Shown here one piece after another: positions 11,301 through 20,775 of a stretch of DNA of 64,000 nt. Every line of letters begins with the position of its first letter. The stretch's first letter is position 1. The stretch comes from Gemmobacter denitrificans (GTDB taxonomy: Bacteria > Pseudomonadota > Alphaproteobacteria > Rhodobacterales > Rhodobacteraceae). The DNA is taken from NCBI RefSeq assembly GCF_036964905.1, contig NZ_JBALHR010000015.1, positions 20,281 through 84,280 on the forward strand, written 5' to 3'. The notes below the pieces were generated by a model. The model ran no database searches, was not told where the DNA came from, and worked only from the letters and a program-made list of their open reading frames with translations. Position numbers and translations under genes: made by a program.

Positions 11301-12442
11301 AACCTGCGCTGAAAGCCGCTCTGGCCCTGCGGCTGCCCAGCTACATGATGCCGCACCGCTATGTCTGGCTGGACGCCCTGCCGCTGACCGATCGTGGCAA
11401 GATCGACCGCCGTGCGCTGGTGGCGCTGGCACCGGCACCGGGCCGACAGGTCAACACCGCCAGCCCGCGCGACGATCTGGAACTGAAGCTCTACAACATC
11501 TGGTCCTCGGTCCTGCTGCATCCCAATATCGGCCTGCGCGACAATTTCTTCGATATTGGCGGTACCTCGCTTTCTGCCATCAAGATCGTGCATCGCATCA
11601 ATGCGGAACTGGGCACCGCGCTGGCCGTGACCGAAATCATCGCCCATCCCACGATCGAGGCTTTGGGGGCCGTGTTGCGGGCTGGCCGTGAACGACAGCG
11701 GCCGCAGAACCCGATCTGCTTCCGCAAGGGCGCGGGCGCGGTGAATGTCGTCTGCATCCATCCGGGCGGCGGCACGGCCTTTGCCTATCTGTCGCTGGCC
11801 AAGGAACTGCCTGCGGATCATGGCGTCTGGGGCATCCAGTCAGTCGGGATCTATCCTGGGGACGACATGCTGCCCGATATCGGTGCCATGGCCGATCACT
11901 ATATCGGGCTGATCGACGATCTGCTGGACCGGCCCATGGTGATCACCGGCGCCTCATTCGGCGGGATGGTCGCCTATGAAATGGTGCGCCGCCTGCATCT
12001 TGCCGGACATGACACGGCAACGGCGGTGATGCTGGATGCACTCGGCTCCGACGATCCGGCGATCACCGGGAACGAGACCCTTTCGGATGCTGCCGAATTC
12101 CGCGCCAAACTGATCACCTATAACGGCATGTTCCCCGGCATCGACGACGCCCAGATCGACCAGTATCACCGCATCTACAATCACAACACGCTTGCGTCAC
12201 GCCGCTGGAACTTTCGCCGCAGCGAGGGGCGCGTGATCCTGATTCAGGCGATCCGGGGCCGTAGCCGCCCGCAACTGCGCTTTTTGCGCTTTTTCTGGCA
12301 GATGCGGGCCAAAGGGCCGTTCCTGTTCAAATGCACGGCGGGCGACCATTCGACCATGCTGGAAGGCGATGACGTGCGCCGCATCGCGCGGATCATCGCC
12401 AGGGTCTTGGCGGGGCAGCTGATGCCCGGCAGGAGGAAATGA
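8396..12442 (+). CDS. Non-ribosomal peptide synthetase 2: docking-C-A-T-TE termination module
   Basis: This 1,348-residue protein starts with a roughly 60-residue TubC-type N-terminal docking domain (short beta/helix region ending DALVDWL). A condensation domain follows with intact HHIATDG (about 8996-9016). The A domain has YTSGTTGAPKG near 10399 and FDAIMWE near 10536. I read its specificity residues as DAWFSGIVIK, which I cannot match to a known amino acid. The carrier is GGTSL near 11560. A type I thioesterase closes the protein, with GASFGG (nucleophile serine near 11955) and a GDHS histidine near 12345. It most likely receives the chain from synthase 1 and releases it. Start ATG overlaps the previous stop, and its own stop overlaps the next start. 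The substrate prediction is weak; the domain order is clear. Confidence 0.95.
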   Translation: MSLADLLHDARTNGVHLSLREGRLAVQAKGGVPPDLLVRIKGQRDALVDWLARLAEDAGQQHDAILPQTTPDDSPEPLSYSQSRLWVIDRMENAAGLYNVPFMLRLTGPLDIAALERALARLLDRHAVLRTVFDEGPAGVTQRTVTDYAFALPVWQMSGSELAALTEAEAQRPFDLTRDLMLRAVLVRLAPEDHRLLLTLHHIATDGWSNSVLLEELIALYHGATLPPPALQFTDYARWQRRMLASRGPALADWWRSTLHGAPDLHDLPCDYPRPPVLSGSGAQLADHVPSVLAAALRNLARAQGVSLFTLLLAAWAAFLHRQTGSEDMVIGTPVAGRERDELKSMVGFLVNTLPLRLRPLPDQRFVDFLAHASSQISDALAHQDLPFEMIVEQVNPPRSLSHAPLVQLAFTLVQTPTQTDATPRPGPVRFEVTETAMASTKFELSLGLVDNGTEMALGWTYATDLFAPATIARYNRAFLSVLEGIAAAPDTPLTDLPLVSATERDQLLALGTGPIRDDGPNPPEPHALVAHFADTTPDAVAVIWHGLELTYAALNGRVNRLAHHLRALGVQAGDAVAVATGRNAAMIEAILAVNRAGAAFVQMPTDVPLDRVTGILQDSNSRLLLTLSDRADLLALPGALALDMDAAWRDLPATTPEPWINPISYIVYTSGTTGAPKGALNTHLGLLNMCRWQAGDFGMDARCSQTVAANPAFDAIMWEIWPALSVGGRLILLDAEDLTDVTALQAALDHHQPSHFWLPTGLMEAMCGAGLRLPTSVRSVSTGGDRLQGYCLPEGCGLPLANIYGPSEAAVITVCAVLQPHETATAPIGRPVPNTCVYILDERGRLLPEGAVGELCLSGPFLGPGYLGRPDLTAQKYVPNPFAKPGHEVLYRTGDLARWRPDGRLECLGRTDFQVKIRGYRIEPQEISAVLLAQPGIQAAFVEAIDHGSRRLVAFVVAEPGQDTVLMEPALKAALALRLPSYMMPHRYVWLDALPLTDRGKIDRRALVALAPAPGRQVNTASPRDDLELKLYNIWSSVLLHPNIGLRDNFFDIGGTSLSAIKIVHRINAELGTALAVTEIIAHPTIEALGAVLRAGRERQRPQNPICFRKGAGAVNVVCIHPGGGTAFAYLSLAKELPADHGVWGIQSVGIYPGDDMLPDIGAMADHYIGLIDDLLDRPMVITGASFGGMVAYEMVRRLHLAGHDTATAVMLDALGSDDPAITGNETLSDAAEFRAKLITYNGMFPGIDDAQIDQYHRIYNHNTLASRRWNFRRSEGRVILIQAIRGRSRPQLRFLRFFWQMRAKGPFLFKCTAGDHSTMLEGDDVRRIARIIARVLAGQLMPGRRK

Positions 12443-15400
12443 TGACAAACTTGTTGGCCCATTTTGCAGCGCAGGTCGCCCGGACCCCGGATCATATCGC
12501 CATCGACAGCACGCCTGAGGGTTGCCTGACCTATCGCCAACTGGATGCGGCCAGCGACGCGCAGGCCCGCGCATTGGTGGCGCAAGGTTTGCGTCCCGGC
12601 ATGGTGGTGGGCCTGCGGATGCAACGATCGGCGGCGCTGGTTGTGGCCATTCTGGCGGTGTTGAAGGCGCAGGCGCAGTATTTTCCGCTCGGGGTAGCGC
12701 AACCGTCAGAACGGCTGGCCAACCTGCTGGCACGGTCGGGCGCGCGCCTTGTCCTTTCCGATCCCGGCCTTCCTGCCTTGCCGCCCGGTCCCTGGGCCGA
12801 CCTGGAGAAGATGCAAGACGCGCCAGAAGTGACGCTTCCGGCTGCCGACCCGCAGAAACCGGCCTGCCTTTTTCATACATCTGGAACCACCGGTACACCC
12901 AAACTGATGCAGATCGGGCAGGCTGGCATCCTGCGTATGGCGCTGGCCCCGGATTATGTGCCAATCACCGCACAAGACCGGATCGCCCTTCTGGCCAACC
13001 CGGCCTTTGATGCGCTGAATTTCGAAATCTGGGGCGCATTGCTGAACGGCGCCACGCTGGTGCCCTTTGATCAGCAGGCCGGGCTGGACCCCGATCTTCT
13101 GACCGAACGTCTGCGGGACCGGCAGGTGACCGGCGCCTTTTTCACAACCAGCCTGTTTCACCTTCTGGCCGATCTGCGCCCCCACAGTCTGCTTGCGCTG
13201 AATTGGGCCGTTCTGGGTGGCGAGGCGGCCAGCGCCACCCATCTGCACCGCCTGTTTTCCGTACGGCGCGACAGTCCGCTGGTGTTGGTCAACGGCTATG
13301 GACCCACCGAATGCACCACTTTCGCCGTGACACATCGGATGCTTGCGGCCGATTGGGCAGGCCCCGATCACCCTACCACCGTGCCCATCGGCAAACCGCT
13401 GCGCGACACGCCGGTTCTGGTGGTGGACCCCGACACGATGCAACCCGTCGCGCCAGGGGTATGGGGCGAGTTGCTGATCGGCGGTAGCGGTCTGGCCAAT
13501 GGATATCTGGACCAACCTTCGGAAACGGACGCGAAATTCATCCATCTGGATGGCCAGCGTTATTATCGCAGCGGCGATCTGGCGCGCTGGCATGAAGGCG
13601 TCCTGCACTGTGGCGGGCGGCTGGACCAGCAGGTGAAGGTGCGCGGTCACCGGGTGGAACTGACCGAGATCGAGGCCCGCCTTCTGGCGCATCCCCAGAT
13701 CGCCCAGGCGGCGGTGGCGCTGCAGGCCGGGCGCCTCTGTGCCTTTCTGGTGGCCGAACCCGGTCTGAACCCCGGCGATCTGCGGCGCGATCTGGCGACC
13801 AGCCTGCCCGATTACATGGTGCCGCAAAACTTTACCTTCCTGCCCCGCCTGCCGCTGACCGCCAATGGCAAGCTCGACCGCAGCGCGCTGACCGCCGGTG
13901 CTGCCCGCCCCTGGGAAGGCGAGATTCCCCCCGGCCAGAGCCTGTTGCAGCTGGGGGGCGACTCGCTCACCGCCGCGCGGCTGGCCGCCGAGTGGCGCGG
14001 ACAGGGGCTTCACGTCAGCCTGACCGATCTGCTTTCAGCAACGCCGCTGGCCGAACTGCATCGCAACGCACAGACCCGACGCCAAACTGCCGCGCATCCC
14101 ATCCTGCCGCCAGCGCAACAGACCTATCCCGCCGCTTCGGAACAGCGGCGGCTTTGGCTGGCCCAGCAGATGCAGCCCGACTCAACCGCCTATTCCATCC
14201 CGCTGCGCTTTGACTTCGACGCGCCGCCCGATCCGGCCGCGCTGCGTTCCGCGCTGATGGCACTGTTTGCCCGCCATGCCGTATTGCGCGCCCGCTTTGC
14301 CGAGGTGGAGGGCACATTGCAGGTGCAGATCACCCCACCCCGTCCGCTGGAGCTGGAACAGCCTGACAGCGAGGATACCTTCTTTGCCCGCGCCTTCGAT
14401 CTGGATTCCGGCTGTCTGTTGCGCGCCGGCATGATCGGGTCGCGGCTTTTGCTGCTGGTGCATCATATCGTGGTGGATGGTGCTGCGCTGAACATCCTGC
14501 TGCAGGATCTGGCCGCGCTCTATCGTGGACAGGATCTGCCGCCCGCACCGGATTATTCCGGCTATCCGCTGATACAGGCCACAGAGTTTGCCAGCCCGGG
14601 ATACCAGGCACGGCGGCAGGACCGGCTGGACAGCCTGGGCATCGCGCCCGATCGGACCAGCCCGGCCCTGCATCTGCCTGCGCCAATGTCGGGGCGGCTG
14701 CGCCATTTTCTGCTGCCCCCCGCAGTGCAGACCGGATTGCAGGATCTGGCAAGATCGCGCGGGCAATCGCTGTTCTCCCTGCTGCTCGCCGTCTATGCCT
14801 TGACGCTGACACGCGCGGGTCATGGGCGGCGCCTGTCGATCGGCCTGCCGGTCGGATTGCGTCCACCGGGGCACGAGGCGGTGGTGGGCATGTTCGTCAA
14901 CACCCAGATCTGCCGTCTGGATCTGGATCCGACCCTCAGCCCCGACGATCTGCTGACCCATGTCGATGCCGAGGTGCAGGCGATGCGCCGCGCGCATGAT
15001 GTGGCCTATGATGATCTGGTGGCCGATCTGCGGGCGACGGGCCAGCATGGCGCACCGTTCGAAACGATGTTCGTGCTGGAAAACACCGACTATCACCTGC
15101 CCGGCCTGCCTGCGCGTTTTGTGCCCCCCACGCAGGTGGACCCGCGCTTTCCGCTGACCCTCTTCGCCACCGTCACCGAAACGGGCCTGTCTTGCCAGAT
15201 CGAACATGATCTGGCCCTGTTCGATCCGGCGATGGTGGACAGGATCGAAACCCTGTTCAGCCAGACCGCCCGTGCCTTTGCCAATGGCCTGCAGGATCTG
15301 TCGGGGCTGGAGCATCCGCTCGGCCTGATGGCACGGATCGGCCGCGCCATCGCGCAATGGCCTGACGCACCTGCGGTGATCTCGGGCGCGGATCAGCTCA

Positions 15401-18400
15401 GCTTTGCAGCGCTGGATGCCCAATCGGCCGCGCTGGCTTCCGCCTTGCAGCAACAGGGCGCACAGCCGGGCGACCGCATCGGCCTGTCGCTGCGGCCCGG
15501 CGTCTCACTTCTGGTGGGGCTGCTGGCCATCCTGCGGCTGGGTGCTGCCTATGTCCCGCTGGATCCCGATTACCCGCCCGCCCGGCGCAATTTCATGGTG
15601 CAGGATGCCGGGCTGCGGCTGGTGATCGCGACCGAGGCCGAAGACCTGCCCCCCGGGTTGCGTGTGGTGCCGCCCCTGGGCCATCACGGCCAGATGCCCT
15701 GGCCCACTGATGCACCCGAGGCCATGGCCTATGTGATCTATACTTCCGGGTCCACCGGCCAGCCCAAAGGGGTCTGCGTCAATCACAGATCACTGGCCAA
15801 TTACATCGACCATGTTGCCACCTGCTATTTCGACCCCTTGCCCTTGCAGGGGGCGGTTGTCAGCACCTCGCTGAACTTTGACGCTACCGTGACCAGCCTG
15901 CTTGGCCCCTTGTGCCAGGGTTTGCCCGCGATCATTCTTCCCGGGGCCGATCTGCTGGCGCTGACCGATCTGGCCCTTGGCCCCGACCCTTTGCTGTTCA
16001 AACTGACGCCCTCGCACCTGGTGGCCTTCCTGTCTTATGCGGGGGGGCGCAGCAGCGCGGCGGCGCATCTTCTGGTGGTCGGGGGGGAACAACTGCCCAG
16101 CCATCTGGCGCATTCTGTGCTGGCCGTGCTGCCCAACGCACAGATCGTGAATGAATATGGCCCGACCGAGGCCACCGTTGGCTGCATCACCGCCTGGGCC
16201 AGCCGCACAACCGGCGTGCCCGATTGGCGCGGCGCCATGGTCATCGGGCGCCCGATGCAGGGGGCAGACATCCGCCTGCTGCATCCCGATGGGCGCGAGG
16301 CCGCACCGGGCGAAGAGGCCGAGATTGTCATTCAGGGCGTCTGCGTCACCCAGGGTTATCTGAACCGCCCCGACCTGACCGCCAGCCGCTTTGCCCCGCT
16401 GAACGGCCAACCCTGCTATCGTACCGGCGACCGCGCCCTGCGCCTGCCCGACGGCGACATGGCCTATCTCGGGCGCTTTGACGATCAGGTCAAACTGAAC
16501 GGGTTCCGTATCGAACCGGGCGAGGTGGAGGTAGCGCTCTGCGCCCTGCCCGGCGTGCAGGCGGCAGCCGTGGCGCTGCATGAGGGGCAGCTTCTGGCCT
16601 TTTATACCGGCACGCCCCTGACCCCCGATCTGCATCAGCGGCTGGCCGATGCCCTGCCCGCCCATATGCGCCCTGCGCGTCTGATCGCGGTTCCTGCGAT
16701 GCCGCTGACCCCGAACGGCAAGCTGGACAAACCCGCACTGATTGCGGGCCTTTCCGTCCCGAACCAGCCCACATCGCCCATCCCTGCCCTGCCTGCCACC
16801 GACACCCTTCAGCGGCTGTCCGGCTTGTTTGCGCAGGTTCTCGGGCATGCGCCGGAGCCGGATCTGCATTTCTTCGATGCCGGTGCAGGATCGCTTGCGC
16901 TGATGAAGGTCCATGCCCTGGCACGGCAGGATCTGGCCCCCGATCTGGCATTGGTGGAATTCTTCCGCCATCCGACTTTGGCGCAACTGGCCCGGCATAT
17001 CGACAGCCTGCATCCTGCACCGCAGGCGCCTTCGCACCTGTCACCGCCCTCTGGCGACAGGTCGGGCGACATCGCGATTGTCGGCATGGCCGCAGGCCTG
17101 CCGGGTGCCGATGATCTGGCCGATTTGTGGCAGATGATCCGTGAAGGCCGCTCGGCCATTCGCCTAGGCGAGTCGAAAGGGCCAGGCCATGTGAATGCGG
17201 TCTCCTCGCTGGCGCGGCCTCTGGCCTTCGATGCCGATCATTTCCGCATTCCCCCGCGCGAAGCGGGCCTGATGGACCCGCAGCAACGGCATTTGCTGAT
17301 GGGGGCGGTTCAGGCACTGGATCATGCCGGGCTGGATGCCGCGGCCTTGCGCATCGGCCTGATCGTCGGCAGCAGCGAAAATACCTATCATCAGACGCTG
17401 TTGCGCAATGGCGCAGAGGATATCTCTGCCTATGCTCTGGCCCTGCTGCAGGAAAAGGACTTTCTGGCCAGCCGCATCGCGCATCTTCTGGATCTGCGCG
17501 GCCCGGCACTGACAGTGCAGACCGCCTGTTCGTCCTCGCTGGTGGCTGTGCATCAGGCCTGTCAGGCCCTGCGCGCGGGCGAGGCCGAGGCGATGCTGGC
17601 GGGTGGCTGCAACATCTCGCTCACAACGCTGGATGGCTATCAGCATCAGCCCGGACATATCTTTTCCGCCGACGGCCATTGTGCGCCGTTTTCGGCGGCG
17701 GCCAATGGCACAGTGCCTGCCAATGGCTGGGGTCTTGTGGTGTTGCGCCCGCTGTCGGCCGCCCTTGCGGCAGGCGACCGGGTTCTGGCGGTCATCAAAG
17801 GATCGGCCATCAACAATGACGGCAGCAACAAGGTGGGGTTCACGGCCCCCTCTGCCACGGCGCAGACCGAGGTAATCCGCGCCGCCATGGCGCAGGCGGG
17901 CATCGGCGCCGAAGGGCTGGGCTATGTCGAGACGCATGGAACAGCCACTGCGCTTGGGGACCCGATCGAGGTCGAGGCGCTTGCCCAGGCCTATGGGCCG
18001 GGGCCACAGGGCGCTATCGCCATCGGCTCGATCAAAAGCCAGATCGGCCATATGGGCGCAGGGGCCGGAGTGGCGGGGCTTATCCGGGTGGTGCTGGCAC
18101 TGCTGCATCGGACGCTGCCACCCACGCTGGGTTTTGCCGCGCCCCACCCCGCCATCGACTTTGCCCGCCTGCCTTTGCGCGTGCAGGGCGCTGCGGCGCC
18201 CTGGCCACAGGATCGACCCTATGCAGGGGTATCCAGCTTCGGCATGGGGGGCACCAATGCGCATCTGGTGCTGGCGCCGGCACCGGATGCCCCGCCCCTT
18301 CCGCCAGCGGGCAGCCAGGTCTTTGTGTTGCACGGCCGCACAGCTGCGCTGGTGCAGATGCAGGCACGTTCCCTTGCACAACGGCTGGAACACGGGGCCA

Positions 18401-20775
18401 GCCTGCCCGCGCTTGCTGCTGCCTGCTTGCGCGGGGCGCGGGACAGTGCCTTCCGCGCTGCGATCTGCTGCACCAGCGCCGAGGAGGCCATCGCCCTGCT
18501 GCATGCCGTTCAGCCCGTCAGTCCCGACTTGCGGGATGGACCAAGCCCACAGGGCACCCGGGCCGTGGCCGAGGCATGGCTGGCCGGGCTTCCCGCCAGC
18601 CGCTTGCCACGCAGTCAGGTGCCTGCGGCCTGGGATCTCCCCCCACGCCCGTTTGATCTGACGGATCATCTGCACCCGGCGGCCCTGCCGGGGGCCGCGC
18701 CAACGCCCGATTTGCGCCGTCTGCCCTGGGATGACTGGTTCCGCGCTCCTGTCTGGCAGCGCGTCGCGATCCCTGCCGCCTGCATGTCAGAGGCCGGGCT
18801 GGTGCTGGATCTGCAGCCCGATTGGCCGGACACCCTTCTGCCCCTCCTGCGCGACAAGGGCGCCGCAATGGCCCGGGCAGGCCGAACCCTTACCCTTCGC
18901 GCCCAACCCGATGCCGACGGGCAGTTGCCGCCCGATCTGGCCATGATTTCCGGTTTCCTGCGCGCGGTGGCCGCAGAACTGCCGGGGCTGACCGTGCGGT
19001 TGGTTGCGGCGGATCCGGGGGCCGCCTTGCCCGATCTGCCTGGCACCGGTTTTGCGCATTACATGCTGCGGCGGGGCAAGCTCTGGCTGGCGGGCAGCAG
19101 CACAGTCGCGCCCGCCGCCGAAAGCGGGCTGACGATCCGCCCCGGCTGCTACCTGATCACCGGTGGCAGCGGCGGTATCGCGCAATCGCTGGCGCGCTGC
19201 CTGCTGCAAACTCCCGGCACCGAGGTCATTCTGGCCTCGCGCAGCGGACGGGCCATTCCCGGCACCACGGGCCTTTCGCTCGACATCACGGATACCGCAG
19301 CGGTGGCAGCCTTTGCGCGTGGCCGAAACGGTCAACCGCTGGCAGGGGTGATCCATGCCGCAGGCCTGCCGGGCGGGGGCGTCGTGCAAGTGATGCAGCC
19401 CAAGGCCCTGGCCGCGACCCTTGCCCCTAAACGCGCCGGGGCCAAGGCGATCCTGCGCCATCTGGCCCCCCTGACCGAGGATTTCATCCTGCTCTGTTCC
19501 TCGCTTTCGGCGGTGGTGGGCGTGGCGGGCCAGGCGGATTATGCTGCCGCGAATGCCTGGCTTGACGCATGCGCCGAAATGGGAAGCGAAGATTGGCCAT
19601 CACCCCAGGGCCCGCGCCTGCTGTCGGTCAACTGGCCTGCCTGGCGCGGTATCGGCATGTCGGCCCGGCTGGCGCAGGGCAGCGGCAAGATGACCGATCT
19701 GGCCCGCGCGCTGGAGGATGGTGCGCTGTCCGAGGCCGAGGGCTGGCAGGTGTTTCAGCACGCATTGCGGCTGGGATTGCCGCGCCTGATCGTCTCGCCC
19801 TTGCCGCTGGCCAGCCTGAACCCGGCCCCGCCCGCCGCATCGTCAGAGGATACCTCTGACATTGCAGGGGTCTTTGCCCGCTTCCTTGGGTTGGATGACA
19901 TCGACCCGGACGCATCGTTCTACGATCTGGGCGGCGATTCCCTGCTGGGCCTCGACGTGCTGGAAGCTCTGTCCAGACAGGGATATGACCTGCCCGCCAG
20001 CCTGCTGTCGGGGCGGTTTTCCGTAAACGACGCCAAGGCTGCGCTGGCCGCCCCTGCACCCGCACAAGGCCCGCTGACCCTGCGTGACGGGGCCGGCCCG
20101 CCGATGGTGCTGATCCACCCGATCGGCGGTGATGTCGTCTCTTATCGCGCGCTGGCGGCGCAAGTCGCACCGGGCCGCCCGGTTCTGGCCATCGAGGATG
20201 CGGCTCTCGCCGATCCCGCTGCGCCGGATCTGGATATCGACAGCCGCGCCCGCGCCTATCTGCAACTGGTTGAAGGGCGGTTTTCGCTGGCAGGCTGGTC
20301 CTTTGGGGGGCTGGTGGCCTATGCCATGGCCCGCATCGCCCCGGACCGCGTGCTGGACCTGACATTGATCGACCCGCCCGCCCCCCTGACAGTTGGCCCG
20401 ATCAACGCAGGACAAGCCGAGGCTGACTTTCTGGCCGAGATCACCCATCGCAAGCATCTGGGGTTGCTACCCGAGGACACGCTTGCCGCCAATCCCTATC
20501 TGGCCCGGCTGTCACGTGCCTTTTCGCGCAACAGTCAGGCGATGGCACGCTGGCAACCCCGGCCCCTGCCCGCTGCGGCCCCGCCCACCTGCCTGATCCT
20601 TGCCGAAGGTCAGGGCACGGTGGCGCAGCGCCGCACCGATTGGCTGCATCTGATGCCGAAGGCCTCTGTCGTCTGCCTGCCGGGGGATCACTTCTCGATC
20701 CTGCAAACACCGCACCTGACAGCTCTGACCGATGCGATCAACAGCCTGCACCCGATGCTGGAAGGGACCAGATGA
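12439..20775 (+). CDS. Hybrid NRPS-PKS synthase 3: A-T / C-A(Asn-like)-T / KS-KR-ACP-TE, no acyltransferase
   Basis: The 2,778-residue protein begins directly with an A domain and no condensation domain, so it can load the first residue itself. I read that code as DAFFVGGTFK, close to valine codes (DAFWIGGTFK). Its carrier is GGDSL near residue 504. A condensation domain (HHIVVDG, residues 675-681) precedes an A domain read as DATKVGEVGK, nearest to asparagine codes, and a carrier of the form GAGSL near 1482. The ketosynthase (about 1545-1949) keeps Cys in TACSSS, His in HGTATALGDP and His in IGHMGAG. The KS-AT linker is recognisable but no acyltransferase follows. A ketoreductase has GGSGGI near 2239 and the catalytic Tyr near 2367. 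An ACP (GGDSLL near 2498) and a thioesterase (GWSFGG near 2618, GDHF near 2749) finish the line. Expected chemistry is an aminoacyl-Asn chain extended by malonate and reduced to a beta-hydroxy acid. Confidence 0.93.
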   Translation: MMTNLLAHFAAQVARTPDHIAIDSTPEGCLTYRQLDAASDAQARALVAQGLRPGMVVGLRMQRSAALVVAILAVLKAQAQYFPLGVAQPSERLANLLARSGARLVLSDPGLPALPPGPWADLEKMQDAPEVTLPAADPQKPACLFHTSGTTGTPKLMQIGQAGILRMALAPDYVPITAQDRIALLANPAFDALNFEIWGALLNGATLVPFDQQAGLDPDLLTERLRDRQVTGAFFTTSLFHLLADLRPHSLLALNWAVLGGEAASATHLHRLFSVRRDSPLVLVNGYGPTECTTFAVTHRMLAADWAGPDHPTTVPIGKPLRDTPVLVVDPDTMQPVAPGVWGELLIGGSGLANGYLDQPSETDAKFIHLDGQRYYRSGDLARWHEGVLHCGGRLDQQVKVRGHRVELTEIEARLLAHPQIAQAAVALQAGRLCAFLVAEPGLNPGDLRRDLATSLPDYMVPQNFTFLPRLPLTANGKLDRSALTAGAARPWEGEIPPGQSLLQLGGDSLTAARLAAEWRGQGLHVSLTDLLSATPLAELHRNAQTRRQTAAHPILPPAQQTYPAASEQRRLWLAQQMQPDSTAYSIPLRFDFDAPPDPAALRSALMALFARHAVLRARFAEVEGTLQVQITPPRPLELEQPDSEDTFFARAFDLDSGCLLRAGMIGSRLLLLVHHIVVDGAALNILLQDLAALYRGQDLPPAPDYSGYPLIQATEFASPGYQARRQDRLDSLGIAPDRTSPALHLPAPMSGRLRHFLLPPAVQTGLQDLARSRGQSLFSLLLAVYALTLTRAGHGRRLSIGLPVGLRPPGHEAVVGMFVNTQICRLDLDPTLSPDDLLTHVDAEVQAMRRAHDVAYDDLVADLRATGQHGAPFETMFVLENTDYHLPGLPARFVPPTQVDPRFPLTLFATVTETGLSCQIEHDLALFDPAMVDRIETLFSQTARAFANGLQDLSGLEHPLGLMARIGRAIAQWPDAPAVISGADQLSFAALDAQSAALASALQQQGAQPGDRIGLSLRPGVSLLVGLLAILRLGAAYVPLDPDYPPARRNFMVQDAGLRLVIATEAEDLPPGLRVVPPLGHHGQMPWPTDAPEAMAYVIYTSGSTGQPKGVCVNHRSLANYIDHVATCYFDPLPLQGAVVSTSLNFDATVTSLLGPLCQGLPAIILPGADLLALTDLALGPDPLLFKLTPSHLVAFLSYAGGRSSAAAHLLVVGGEQLPSHLAHSVLAVLPNAQIVNEYGPTEATVGCITAWASRTTGVPDWRGAMVIGRPMQGADIRLLHPDGREAAPGEEAEIVIQGVCVTQGYLNRPDLTASRFAPLNGQPCYRTGDRALRLPDGDMAYLGRFDDQVKLNGFRIEPGEVEVALCALPGVQAAAVALHEGQLLAFYTGTPLTPDLHQRLADALPAHMRPARLIAVPAMPLTPNGKLDKPALIAGLSVPNQPTSPIPALPATDTLQRLSGLFAQVLGHAPEPDLHFFDAGAGSLALMKVHALARQDLAPDLALVEFFRHPTLAQLARHIDSLHPAPQAPSHLSPPSGDRSGDIAIVGMAAGLPGADDLADLWQMIREGRSAIRLGESKGPGHVNAVSSLARPLAFDADHFRIPPREAGLMDPQQRHLLMGAVQALDHAGLDAAALRIGLIVGSSENTYHQTLLRNGAEDISAYALALLQEKDFLASRIAHLLDLRGPALTVQTACSSSLVAVHQACQALRAGEAEAMLAGGCNISLTTLDGYQHQPGHIFSADGHCAPFSAAANGTVPANGWGLVVLRPLSAALAAGDRVLAVIKGSAINNDGSNKVGFTAPSATAQTEVIRAAMAQAGIGAEGLGYVETHGTATALGDPIEVEALAQAYGPGPQGAIAIGSIKSQIGHMGAGAGVAGLIRVVLALLHRTLPPTLGFAAPHPAIDFARLPLRVQGAAAPWPQDRPYAGVSSFGMGGTNAHLVLAPAPDAPPLPPAGSQVFVLHGRTAALVQMQARSLAQRLEHGASLPALAAACLRGARDSAFRAAICCTSAEEAIALLHAVQPVSPDLRDGPSPQGTRAVAEAWLAGLPASRLPRSQVPAAWDLPPRPFDLTDHLHPAALPGAAPTPDLRRLPWDDWFRAPVWQRVAIPAACMSEAGLVLDLQPDWPDTLLPLLRDKGAAMARAGRTLTLRAQPDADGQLPPDLAMISGFLRAVAAELPGLTVRLVAADPGAALPDLPGTGFAHYMLRRGKLWLAGSSTVAPAAESGLTIRPGCYLITGGSGGIAQSLARCLLQTPGTEVILASRSGRAIPGTTGLSLDITDTAAVAAFARGRNGQPLAGVIHAAGLPGGGVVQVMQPKALAATLAPKRAGAKAILRHLAPLTEDFILLCSSLSAVVGVAGQADYAAANAWLDACAEMGSEDWPSPQGPRLLSVNWPAWRGIGMSARLAQGSGKMTDLARALEDGALSEAEGWQVFQHALRLGLPRLIVSPLPLASLNPAPPAASSEDTSDIAGVFARFLGLDDIDPDASFYDLGGDSLLGLDVLEALSRQGYDLPASLLSGRFSVNDAKAALAAPAPAQGPLTLRDGAGPPMVLIHPIGGDVVSYRALAAQVAPGRPVLAIEDAALADPAAPDLDIDSRARAYLQLVEGRFSLAGWSFGGLVAYAMARIAPDRVLDLTLIDPPAPLTVGPINAGQAEADFLAEITHRKHLGLLPEDTLAANPYLARLSRAFSRNSQAMARWQPRPLPAAAPPTCLILAEGQGTVAQRRTDWLHLMPKASVVCLPGDHFSILQTPHLTALTDAINSLHPMLEGTR

